Source of the DNA: Pseudoalteromonas neustonica
Lineage (GTDB): Bacteria > Pseudomonadota > Gammaproteobacteria > Enterobacterales > Alteromonadaceae
NCBI RefSeq assembly: GCF_001653135.1
Contig: NZ_BDDS01000006.1
Coordinates: 62,001 to 126,000 of the forward strand
DNA: 64,000 bases
Direction: 5' to 3'
Part shown: one piece after another, positions 19,847 through 27,929 of the stretch
Position numbering within the stretch: the first letter of the stretch is position 1
Layout of the letters: every line of letters starts with the position of its first letter
Position numbers and translations under genes: made by a program
Notes under the pieces: model-generated
What the model saw: the letters and a program-made list of their open reading frames with translations, nothing else
The model's database searches: none
Told to the model about the DNA's origin: nothing

Positions 19847-20296
19847 ATGTCTAACAATCAAAAAAAACAATCCTTACTTGGAAAAACACCACAAAGAAGA
19901 AAACCGACAACTGCATCAAAAAAAAAGGGGACCAGTCAGCTTCCTAGCTCAATCCAAAGTGTAGATGAGCAACAAATTACAATTGGGGCTAACAACAAAA
20001 AAACGAAAGCTAAACTTATTATTACTGGTGTAATTTTACTAATCGCTGTCAGTGTACCTAAGCCACAATTAATAACGTATGAAAAGTTAGGCCTAGTGAC
20101 GCAAAGTGTTTACTGGCCTGGTATGTTTGGTTACGGTGCCACACTTTTTGATTCAAGCTTGCAGCCTCAAGCCGATCTAACCCGAAACAGCCTTTACTTG
20201 TGTCGAAATATGAAGCAGCCTGATAGCTGTCAAAAATATCGAATAACCGAAAATGCAGGCTTTTTTGCTGCGCTCAAAAAGCTAATGATGGATTAA
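19847..20296 (+). CDS. Hypothetical single-pass membrane protein
   Basis: Function not recognised. The 149-residue product has a very basic, Lys/Gln/Ser-rich cytoplasmic head (residues 1-60), one membrane segment (LIITGVILLIAVSVP at about 64-78) and a short extracytoplasmic part with two cysteines (YLCRNM, DSCQKY). It stands alone, divergent from the CheY-like gene, with its own downstream hairpin terminator. The layout suggests a type II-oriented envelope protein. Confidence 0.7.
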   Translation: MSNNQKKQSLLGKTPQRRKPTTASKKKGTSQLPSSIQSVDEQQITIGANNKKTKAKLIITGVILLIAVSVPKPQLITYEKLGLVTQSVYWPGMFGYGATLFDSSLQPQADLTRNSLYLCRNMKQPDSCQKYRITENAGFFAALKKLMMD

Positions 20297-20331
20297 AAAA
20301 ACTAATCCGAAAAAATAAATTTACTTGGTTG

Positions 20332-20371
20332 AAAGGTGCGCAAAAACTCACCATAATGGCGCTCCTTTTTT
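20332..20371 (+). terminator. Probable terminator after the 149-residue gene
   Basis: AAAGGTGCGC and GCGCTCCTTT form a 10-base stem with one mismatch around an 18-base loop, followed by TTTT. It sits 35 bases after the stop codon at 20296. Confidence 0.5.
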
Positions 20372-20377
20372 CAACAC

Positions 20378-20641
20378 ATGAACAACGATAAAACCATGCT
20401 AAACGAGCTTGATTGGCTTTTAAACTTTATACTGTTAGCCCTAGGATTAGGGGCATTTTTTATTAACCAACTAACAATATTACGCGTTGCGGCGATTAGC
20501 GCCTGCGTTTTACTGTTTTTATCATTTAGTTTAGACCTAATGTCGTCAAGTGTGATCTCAAACATGAGCCTTGTGTTGATTAATACATTTTATTTGTTCA
20601 AAGTTTATACCTTTGGTCAATTAAATGTGACGCCTAATTAA
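20378..20641 (+). CDS. Small hypothetical membrane protein (87 aa)
   Basis: Function not recognised. About three hydrophobic segments (LLNFILLALGLGAFFI, ILRVAAISACVLLFLSFSL, NMSLVLINTFYLFKVYTF) make up most of the protein. No clear ribosome-binding site precedes the first ATG or the in-frame ATG at 20396, which lowers confidence. A terminator-like hairpin with a T run at 20665-20701 directly after it supports a real transcript. Confidence 0.5.
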   Translation: MNNDKTMLNELDWLLNFILLALGLGAFFINQLTILRVAAISACVLLFLSFSLDLMSSSVISNMSLVLINTFYLFKVYTFGQLNVTPN

Positions 20642-20664
20642 TATATCCCCCAAGATAATTTTAT

Positions 20665-20701
20665 ATGCCTTACTTGGTTTTACTGAGTGAGGTATTTTTT
20701 T
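20665..20701 (+). terminator. Terminator-like hairpin after the 87-aa gene
   Basis: ATGCCTTACTT pairs with GAGTGAGGTAT, with several G-U pairs, followed by a run of T. It lies 24 bases after the stop of the small membrane protein. Confidence 0.4.
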
Positions 20702-20825
20702 GTCTAAACTTATTAGCAAAGAAATAACTCGCTTGCACAATAATGCATTAATAAGCTTGTAAAAAAGGAAGAGAGTAAAAACCGAGCACTATGTAAGAAG
20801 GATTGACTCGGCTTAGTGATTACTT

Positions 20826-20957
20826 TTATTTAACTTGGCTTGTTGATTGTTGAGGTTGTTCATCAGCATTAGCTTGGTTAAACCATGCTGACACTCCCAT
20901 TAGAACAATAGACACCACAATAACACTGAGTTTTACGCCACCTTGTTGTTGTTTCAT
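20826..20957 (-). CDS. Very small hypothetical membrane protein (43 aa)
   Basis: A 43-codon frame in an otherwise gene-free gap. It starts with ATG at 20957, preceded by AAGG at six bases' spacing. The product begins MKQQQGGVKLS, has one membrane segment (LSVIVVSIVLMGVSAWF at about 10-26) and a polar, Gln-rich tail (NADEQPQQSTSQVK). Good start signals and clean membrane-protein composition support it. Function is unknown. It might also be read as a secreted peptide with a signal sequence ending near ANA. Confidence 0.5.
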   Translation of the reverse strand: MKQQQGGVKLSVIVVSIVLMGVSAWFNQANADEQPQQSTSQVK

Positions 20958-21057
20958 TATAAACCTTATTATTGTTTTTATTATAAATCGTACGCGTTAT
21001 AGATTAGCTAAAATTACAAGTGTTAACAATATGTATTTTGCGTTAATTACTTAGATT

Positions 21058-21978
21058 TTAATAACCTTTTGTTCTATCAACTTGATGATTTAAATCTAGG
21101 CCTAATTTTAAACGCTCTACATTTTGTGCAATTTGAGTCGTCACACTATCAAGATCTGACAACGCTGCACAATGTGGTGTTAGTGTGATTTTAGGGTGTT
21201 GCCAAAATGGGTGTTCATCACCTAATGGTTCTTGTGTAAATACATCCAAGGTAGCCGCGCGCAATTGCTGTTGGTCTAATGCATGTAGTAGGTCTTTTTC
21301 AACCACATGCTGTCCCCTAGATACATTTATTAATACTGCATGTGGTGGTAAATGCGCTAAAAGATTACGGTCTATAATACCTTTTGTTTGTGGTGTTAAA
21401 GGCAATAAACACACTAAGTAATCTGCTTTATTGAGTAAATTAGGCAATGCTGCTTGCTGATGTATACAGTTAACATCAGCCATACTTTTTGCGCTTTGCG
21501 AAAACGCGCTTACACTAAAGTTATTTATTAAAAGACGTGTAGCGCATGCTTGACCTAACTCACCAAATCCTAAAATAACAACATGCTTATCGCGATAGCT
21601 TCGCTTTGGGCACCATTGGTTATCTTGCTGTTTTAATATGTACTCTTTTAAGCGCAGTTTATGCGCCAAAATATGGGCTAATACATACTCAGCCATGTCA
21701 TGAGCCAAGTTTTCATCAACAATACGTGTAACAACAACATTTTTAGGTAATACATTTAAATCGATGCTGTCTATTCCTGCCCCAAATGATGAAACAGCTT
21801 TTAAATTTGGTAGTTGTACCCACATATCTTCAGGGGCAAGCCAGGCAAGAACAAATTCAATATCATTTAAATTATCACAATGTGGCCACTGCGAAATTTT
21901 TACATCTGGTAGCTTAGCCTCCAATGCAGTCATTATTTTACTGCAATCACGCCCGCTAATAGCGACAAGTACGCTCAT
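21058..21978 (-). CDS. D-isomer specific 2-hydroxyacid dehydrogenase (GhrA-like)
   Basis: A 306-residue NAD(P)H-dependent dehydrogenase that reduces 2-oxo acids such as glyoxylate or hydroxypyruvate. The Rossmann motif is VVILGFGELGQACA (about 150). The catalytic Arg is in INVSRGQHVVE, the Glu in DVFTQEPL and the His in ITLTPHCAAL. Size and the pattern LKAVSSFGAGIDSI match GhrA, but substrate cannot be read from sequence. It stands alone and is divergent from the acyltransferase gene. Confidence 0.85.
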   Translation of the reverse strand: MSVLVAISGRDCSKIMTALEAKLPDVKISQWPHCDNLNDIEFVLAWLAPEDMWVQLPNLKAVSSFGAGIDSIDLNVLPKNVVVTRIVDENLAHDMAEYVLAHILAHKLRLKEYILKQQDNQWCPKRSYRDKHVVILGFGELGQACATRLLINNFSVSAFSQSAKSMADVNCIHQQAALPNLLNKADYLVCLLPLTPQTKGIIDRNLLAHLPPHAVLINVSRGQHVVEKDLLHALDQQQLRAATLDVFTQEPLGDEHPFWQHPKITLTPHCAALSDLDSVTTQIAQNVERLKLGLDLNHQVDRTKGY

Positions 21979-22151
21979 AGAATGCCTATAATAAATAGTA
22001 TATGTACAATAAGTATAACCTCTGCTGCAATATTTAATCTAATGAGATTCAATTTACGCACTTTAAAAAGTCACACAATTGCAACCTAACTGTCATCGCT
22101 TGCTTTTACTCTTTCAATATTGGTTTATCGCCAACATCAAACGAGGTAATA

Positions 22152-23864
22152 ATGATCAGTGTTGATAAAGTAATCGCAGCAAATCTGCCACAACTAGAAA
22201 ACTCACCTAAAGTTAAAAGTTTAGTTAAAAAAGGCTTAGGGTACTTACTACATGAGCAAGAGTTTGTAGCCTTTGGTGATGCTTACCCACACTTACAAGG
22301 TATTGAGTTTGTAGAACAAGTGCTTGACGAATTAGACTTCGATACTCGCTATAAACCGAAACAAATTGAAAATATCCCCAGTGAAGGTAAATTAGTTATT
22401 GTCGCTAATCACCCTATTGGCTCGTTAGATGCGTTAGCATTAATTAAAGTGTTATCAAGCGTTCGCCAAGATTTAAAAGTCGTAGCCAATCGCATGTTGA
22501 TGTCGGTAACCCCCATGCATTCGTTACTTTTGCCCGTCGATAATTTATCTGGGACAAGTAAAAAGCAAGAGCTTAGTAATATTCACCAACATTTAAAAAG
22601 TGAAGGTGCGCTATTGATCTTCCCAGCAGGTGAAGTATCTCGTTTAAGTCCAACAGGTATAAAAGACTGTAAGTGGAATAGTGGTTTTTTACGTATCGCT
22701 AAAAAAGCGAACAGCCCTATTTTACCTATTTTTATAAAAGCCAAAAATAGTTCGCTTTTTTATGGTACGTCAATGATTTACAAACCGCTCGCGAGTCTAC
22801 TACTTGTCAAAGAAATGTTTAAGCAGCGTCAAAAATCATTAGAGTTTGAAATTGGTGCATCAATTCCTCCTGAATCCTACTTAATTGAAAACCTCAAAGA
22901 CAAAGAGGTCGTTAATTTAATTCGTAAGCAACTCTATGCATTAACATCAAAAAAAATCTTACCGCTTAAAACTCAAACGCCTATCGCAACCTCGGAATGC
23001 CGTAAAGAGCTAAAAAAGGCCATAGAGAAATGCCAGCGACTTGGTACCACACAAGATGGGATGCAGATTTACTTGTATCAATATCAAGGCAGCTCACCTA
23101 TTTTCAGAGAGCTTGGCCGTTTAAGAGAGATCTCTTTTAGAGCTGTGGGAGAAGGCAGTGGAAAACGCCGTGATATTGATAAATACGATATGGACTATCA
23201 ACATTTAGTCTTGTGGGATAGCTCACAGCTTGAACTCGTCGGCGCATACCGTTTAGCCTGTGCGCAAGATATTATTGAAAAACATGGCCAAAAAGGCTTA
23301 TACACCGATAGTTTATTTTCATACAGTGATGAAATGGCTCCCTACTTCAAGGCTGGCATAGAGCTTGGCAGAAGTTTCGTACAACCAAAATATTGGGGAC
23401 GAAAAAGCCTCGATTATTTATGGAATGGCATAGGCGCATTCATAAATACCTACTCTCAGTACCGCTATCTATATGGTGCTGTTAGTGTGTCAAATACGCT
23501 CCCAGAGCAAGCTAAAGCGATGCTTGTTTATTACTATCAGCATTACTATGGTGCCAAGCAAACAATAGCCATACCTAATAATGAGTTTAAACTCACAGAG
23601 CAACAGCGACTCCAATGCGAAACGCTTTTTTGTGGTAATGATGTTAAAGAAGATTTTGTTGAGCTTAAGCATGTGCTCGCAAACATGGGTGCCCAAGTAC
23701 CCACTTTATTTAAACAGTACACCGAACTATGTGAGCCTGGCGGCGTACAGTTTTTAAGTTTTAGTGTTGATCCTGATTTCAATAACTGCATTGATGGACT
23801 TGTATTAGTTGATCTTGAAAAAGTAAAAGAAGGCAAAGCCAAAAGATATTTAGGAAAGACCTAA
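22152..23864 (+). CDS. Two-domain acyltransferase, OlsF-like (PlsC-type plus OlsB-type)
   Basis: A 570-residue fusion. Residues about 70-260 are a PlsC-type O-acyltransferase with NHPIGSLD at 86-93 and FPAGEVSR replacing FPEGTRS. Residues about 310-500 match the OlsB N-acyltransferase family (FRELGRLREISFRAVGEG, AGIELGRSFVQPKYW, LDYLWNGIGAFI). The bifunctional OlsF of Serratia has this domain order and makes ornithine lipid. Ornithine lipid or a related aminolipid is therefore the likely product, though Vibrio-type homologues are less studied. It has no operon partner. Confidence 0.75.
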   Translation: MISVDKVIAANLPQLENSPKVKSLVKKGLGYLLHEQEFVAFGDAYPHLQGIEFVEQVLDELDFDTRYKPKQIENIPSEGKLVIVANHPIGSLDALALIKVLSSVRQDLKVVANRMLMSVTPMHSLLLPVDNLSGTSKKQELSNIHQHLKSEGALLIFPAGEVSRLSPTGIKDCKWNSGFLRIAKKANSPILPIFIKAKNSSLFYGTSMIYKPLASLLLVKEMFKQRQKSLEFEIGASIPPESYLIENLKDKEVVNLIRKQLYALTSKKILPLKTQTPIATSECRKELKKAIEKCQRLGTTQDGMQIYLYQYQGSSPIFRELGRLREISFRAVGEGSGKRRDIDKYDMDYQHLVLWDSSQLELVGAYRLACAQDIIEKHGQKGLYTDSLFSYSDEMAPYFKAGIELGRSFVQPKYWGRKSLDYLWNGIGAFINTYSQYRYLYGAVSVSNTLPEQAKAMLVYYYQHYYGAKQTIAIPNNEFKLTEQQRLQCETLFCGNDVKEDFVELKHVLANMGAQVPTLFKQYTELCEPGGVQFLSFSVDPDFNNCIDGLVLVDLEKVKEGKAKRYLGKT

Positions 23865-24026
23865 GAACGCAAAGGTGTATAAAATAAAGACGACCAGCCA
23901 TCTAGCTTATTTACTAAACCTACTTTGATCCGTAACGTGAATTTAAGCTCACTGTATGCCATCAAAAGTAGTTTTTATGTAAAGGTATGATACAGTGATT
24001 GTACATAAATTATTGACAGACTAGCT

Positions 24027-25649
24027 ATGAAAAGGTCCCTGTTATTTTTATCTTTTATCATTATTTTTTCGGTAGTTAGCATTCAATTATTAGTGATCCC
24101 TCATTTTGAAAGTAACGTGAGGTACCCAACTGAAAAATGGGCATTAGAGTTTTTAACCTCAGGCTCTACGGATCTTCTTGCTCAACAATTACAATCCATA
24201 CCTAAACACCAAAGAATAGCTTACTTACAAACCATACAGGCCAATTTTGGCTTTGAACTTACTTTACAAGACTATCAACAAAATGATTTTTCAAGTGAGC
24301 AGCAATCTTGGCTCGCAGAGGATAAAATTTGGGGTGATCCGCAAGCAGATTTAGCTTATCGAAAAATAGATAACGAGCAGCTGTTAGTGATTGTAAAACC
24401 TAATACGGTACCTAAGCATCTGGTCAACGAGGCACAACGTTGGATGATGGGCTCTTTTTACTTACTAAGCAATATTTTAGCGAAACACCCACAGCACAAT
24501 TGGCCGTCGATAATTGATTCGCTCAGTGATAATTTTTCATACCCCGTTGCACTAATGACATTGAGTGAATTAACTTACACAAAGCAACAAATAGCCCAAT
24601 TGAAAACAGGGGCTATTGTGACCATATCCACTGCGGATTCTAATTTTATTGGCTATCCCGCTGACATTGCCGTACAGCGAATCAAAAATAGCGATAAAGT
24701 AATTGTACTTGGCCCTTTTAGCCCTCAACTAAAGGGCAAAGTGGTGTATATGTTAAGTATATTTTATTTTATATTCGGCTTTTTCCTGCTTATACCAATT
24801 ATAATATGGTTAATTCCTGGCTGGCGCTCTATGTTATCGCTCAATAAAGTTGCGATATTACTTGGACAAGGTAAATTTGATGCTCGCGCTAAGCTAATTC
24901 GTTTTAGCCATCTAAACCATTTATCCAAAACGTTTAATATCATGGCCGAAAAAATACAACGTCTTATCTCTTCTCATAAAACCCTGATAAATGCTGTATC
25001 ACATGAATTGCGAACTCCCATTGCACGTATTGAATTCAATATTGAGTTACTTAGAAATAGTACAGCCAATAACTATCAACTTGGGCAACTAGAGCGGATT
25101 GAATTATCTTTGAATGAACTGAATTCATTAGTGTCAGAAATGCTTACACATGCTCGATTTGAGCGTGAAATACCGACACTTACATTTGCAGCCGTTGAAC
25201 TTAATCATTGGATAAAACAAGAGTTATTATGTTGGCAAGAGGCTAATCCAGATATTGACATTGCCTTACTTGAACAAGGCATTTGCCATGCAATGATTGA
25301 TACGTTTTATATGAGCCGCGCATTAAGTAATTTAATGCGCAATGCCATCGCGTATGGAAAAAACCGTATCCAAGTGAGCTATAAAAAAACCGTGAAAGGC
25401 TGGCTGATTTGTGTTGCGGATAACGGTGATGGTATTCCTTTATCCAATGCTGAGAAGGTATTTGAACCATTCTATCGAGAAGATCAAAGTCGTAATTTGC
25501 AAGTCGGTGGCACCGGGCTAGGCCTTGCAATCGTTAAACAAATTTTAGGCTGGCATGAAGGAAGCGCGAGTGTTGAGCCATCAAGCTTAGGTGGTGCGTG
25601 TTTCATGCTAAATTGGCCAGCCAAACGCATACATCAAGAATCCACATAG
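24027..25649 (+). CDS. Sensor histidine kinase, RstB-like
   Basis: A 540-residue kinase. A membrane segment at about 4-24 and another at about 242-262 enclose a periplasmic sensor domain of roughly 215 residues. A HAMP region follows (RSMLSLNKVAILLGQGKFDARAK), then HisKA with NAVSHELRTPIARIEFN and phospho-acceptor His326, then the ATPase domain with N, G1 (DNGDGIP), F and G2 (GGTGLGLAIV) boxes. Linker and HisKA resemble E. coli RstB. The sensor domain is longer than RstB's. It is followed after 10 bases by its response regulator. Confidence 0.85.
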   Translation: MKRSLLFLSFIIIFSVVSIQLLVIPHFESNVRYPTEKWALEFLTSGSTDLLAQQLQSIPKHQRIAYLQTIQANFGFELTLQDYQQNDFSSEQQSWLAEDKIWGDPQADLAYRKIDNEQLLVIVKPNTVPKHLVNEAQRWMMGSFYLLSNILAKHPQHNWPSIIDSLSDNFSYPVALMTLSELTYTKQQIAQLKTGAIVTISTADSNFIGYPADIAVQRIKNSDKVIVLGPFSPQLKGKVVYMLSIFYFIFGFFLLIPIIIWLIPGWRSMLSLNKVAILLGQGKFDARAKLIRFSHLNHLSKTFNIMAEKIQRLISSHKTLINAVSHELRTPIARIEFNIELLRNSTANNYQLGQLERIELSLNELNSLVSEMLTHARFEREIPTLTFAAVELNHWIKQELLCWQEANPDIDIALLEQGICHAMIDTFYMSRALSNLMRNAIAYGKNRIQVSYKKTVKGWLICVADNGDGIPLSNAEKVFEPFYREDQSRNLQVGGTGLGLAIVKQILGWHEGSASVEPSSLGGACFMLNWPAKRIHQEST

Positions 25650-25659
25650 AGAATAATAA

Positions 25660-26367
25660 ATGAAAACAAAAATTTTAGTGGTAGAAGATGATTTACCGCT
25701 TGCTGAGTCAATTCAAGAGTATTTAACGATTGAAGGCTATCAGGTTGAAATAGAATCAAATGGCGAGCATGCGGTCTCCCGTATTCTTCAGTGGCAGCCA
25801 GCTCTGGTGCTGCTTGACGTTATGTTACCGAACAAGGATGGCTTAACGGTATGCCGCGAAGTAAGGCAGTCATACAGCGGCTATATTTTGATGTTTACTG
25901 CACGAGAAGAAGAAATTGATCAGGTTGTAGGGCTTGAAATTGGTGCCGACGATTATTTACTAAAGCCGGTGAAACCTCGCTTACTACTGGCAAAAATTAA
26001 AGCTTTTTTAAGACGTGGACATCCCACAGATCCACTCGCCATAAAGCCACAAACGAAAGAGTCTATAACGTTTGGGCAATTAATCATTAATACACATAAC
26101 CGGACAGTCTCTTTAGCAACGCAACATATCCAGCTCACAGACGGCGAATATGACCTACTGCTACTACTTGCTAAAAATGCAGGAGTTATTCTTTCACGTA
26201 GTGACATTGTTGAACAAATAAAAGGTTATCACTATGACGGTATTGAACGTGGTGTTGATAATCATATTAGTCAGATACGCAAGAAGCTCGGTGACAATGC
26301 GCGTAATCCAATAAAAATTAAGACTATCCGTTCCAAAGGCTACTTATTTGTGGTTAGTGCATGGTAG
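25660..26367 (+). CDS. OmpR-family response regulator, RstA-like
   Basis: A 235-residue regulator. The receiver domain (1-120) has phospho-acceptor D53 in LLDVMLPNKDG and Lys in YLLKPVKP. The winged-helix DNA-binding domain (about 135-233) contains LTDGEYDLLLLLAKN and GVDNHISQIRKKLGD. The pattern VLLDVMLPNKDGLTVCREVR and the linker resemble RstA. It is co-transcribed with the kinase gene. Target genes are unknown; ompW lies 3 kb away but there is no evidence of a link. Confidence 0.87.
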   Translation: MKTKILVVEDDLPLAESIQEYLTIEGYQVEIESNGEHAVSRILQWQPALVLLDVMLPNKDGLTVCREVRQSYSGYILMFTAREEEIDQVVGLEIGADDYLLKPVKPRLLLAKIKAFLRRGHPTDPLAIKPQTKESITFGQLIINTHNRTVSLATQHIQLTDGEYDLLLLLAKNAGVILSRSDIVEQIKGYHYDGIERGVDNHISQIRKKLGDNARNPIKIKTIRSKGYLFVVSAW

Positions 26368-26381
26368 TTATGGGTGGATAT

Positions 26382-26415
26382 GGCGCTATACCCTAAATAT
26401 AGAAGTAGCGCCTTT
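26382..26415 (+). terminator. Possible terminator after the RstA-like gene
   Basis: GGCGCTA and TAGCGCC form a 7-bp stem, followed by only three T. It comes just before repeat copy B. Moderate at best. Confidence 0.35.
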
Positions 26416-26437
26416 GAGAGACTTGAACTTTGGATAA

Positions 26438-26702
26438 TATACCCAAACCACCTCAAGATGCGAGTTTCAGTTGGAATTTAAAGCGATTTAGGCAAGGCAT
26501 TGATTGCAAGTAATAGTGGTTCTATTGTTAAAATCAATAACGCAGTATAAATCGCTTTAAAACCAACCCGTTGGGCGTTTCACAGGCACTTACTCTCATC
26601 GTTGTTACTTCTTAAAAGGGACTGCCATTGTTGCAAAGTAACGCCTTGATATTAAGCCCCTGTGAAACGCTGAATTCTGCATCTTGAGGTGGCTTGGGTA
26701 TA
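26438..26702. repeat. Nested palindromic intergenic repeat, copy B
   Basis: 265 bases bounded by a near-perfect 24-bp terminal inverted repeat (TATACCCAAACCACCTCAAG... and its complement, reading TTGAGGTGGCTTGGGTATA at the right end). Inside are two hairpins. The first pairs TTTAAAGCGATTTA with TAAATCGCTTTAA. The second pairs GCGTTTCACAGG with CCTGTGAAACGC and encloses GTTACTT / AAGTAAC. No open frame. It accounts for most of the gap between the RstA-like gene and the lipoprotein gene. Confidence 0.88.
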
Positions 26703-26753
26703 CATCTTTCTCAGCAACGACTTCACGCTAACCAGATGAGTTTTAATCTAAGG

Positions 26754-27425
26754 TTATTCTTGAGCCATTACACGTTTACCATTGCTATCGACAACGAGTA
26801 AATATGATGCACCAAAATTCCCCCCACATAAATCGATAGCCTGATTGGCAACTTTTAGGCCATTAGCGCAGTTACTAACCGCTAAAAACTCTGTGACACG
26901 GCCCTTTTTTGTAATTAATACTTTTTTATCATCAATTGAAACATCATACTCACCGTAGGCAAATAAACGTACATTAAATACATCGGCAGTATTGCTTTGT
27001 TTTTTATCAATCACAGACAAAGCCCGTTCACCTGAAGATTGCCAAGCAATAACCCATAAATCATCATTATTACTCAAGGTTGTATTTATGCGTTCCTCTT
27101 TATTCGCATTGATACTGTCTTTAACCCCCAAGTTAATCATATTATTAATTACTTTATAACTGTAGTTATAGCGACTACCCACAGCATTGGCCTCCACATC
27201 GCCCGAAGCGATATTATCACTATCAAATAAACCGCTATAGCCGGTGCTAATACTCCTTTTTTTGACATGAAAGTCAGCCATATAATCCAATGAATTTATA
27301 AAAGACATATTTACTTGATGGGTTAATTTATCATCTAATTCATCCGTGCTTTCACCACATCCACTTAAAGCAGCTGTCACACCAAACAACAGTGCAATAC
27401 TAAATCCTTTATTACTGGTGCTCAT
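26754..27425 (-). CDS. Hypothetical lipoprotein
   Basis: A protein of 223 residues if started at 27425. An ATG four codons upstream lies within ATGGAG, whose GGAG is the better-placed ribosome-binding site for 27425. The signal peptide ends in a lipobox (ALSGC). The mature protein is polar, with two later cysteines (SNCANG, DLCGG). No known domain was recognised. It stands between two copies of the same repeat family (26438 and 27653) and may be an outer-membrane lipoprotein. Confidence 0.7.
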   Translation of the reverse strand: MSTSNKGFSIALLFGVTAALSGCGESTDELDDKLTHQVNMSFINSLDYMADFHVKKRSISTGYSGLFDSDNIASGDVEANAVGSRYNYSYKVINNMINLGVKDSINANKEERINTTLSNNDDLWVIAWQSSGERALSVIDKKQSNTADVFNVRLFAYGEYDVSIDDKKVLITKKGRVTEFLAVSNCANGLKVANQAIDLCGGNFGASYLLVVDSNGKRVMAQE

Positions 27426-27652
27426 AATAATCTCCATAATGTTTAATTTATCAACGCTAAAAATCGCACTAAACGCTTTTATTACTTTAATAATTTTTTA
27501 TTAATCAATTACTAAGCATTACATTTCGAATAGCGAAATTGACTGAAAAAATGTTAGCATATTCTTTATGAGACATCTCTCAGCGCTTGTCGGACATTGT
27601 CAGGAATTGTCTGTTGATAATGAGCTTTTAGCTTAATGATGACCTTGCGTTA

Positions 27653-27928
27653 TATACCCAAGCCACCTCAAGATGCCGTTTCAGTTGGAGTTAAAAGCAA
27701 TTTAGGCAAGGCATTGATTGCAAATAATGGTTGTTCCCTTGTTAAAATCATTTCCTTATAAAAGTAACGCAGTATAAATTGCTTTAAACCAACCCGTTGT
27801 GCGTTTCACAGGCGCTTACTCTCATCGTTGTTACTTCTTAAAAGGGACTGCCATTGTTGCATAGTAACGCCTTGATATTAAACACCTGTGAAACGCTGAA
27901 GTCTGCATCTTGAGGTGGCTTGGGTATA
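27653..27928. repeat. Nested palindromic intergenic repeat, copy C
   Basis: 276 bases with the same terminal inverted repeats and both internal hairpins. It is about 11 bases longer than copies B and D because of extra sequence (TTTCCTTATAAAAG) in the loop of the first hairpin. Its right end lies 1 base before the dapE stop codon (27930), so it forms the immediate 3' flank of dapE. The gap between 27438 and 27652 shows nothing recognisable. Confidence 0.88.
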
Positions 27929-27929
27929 G

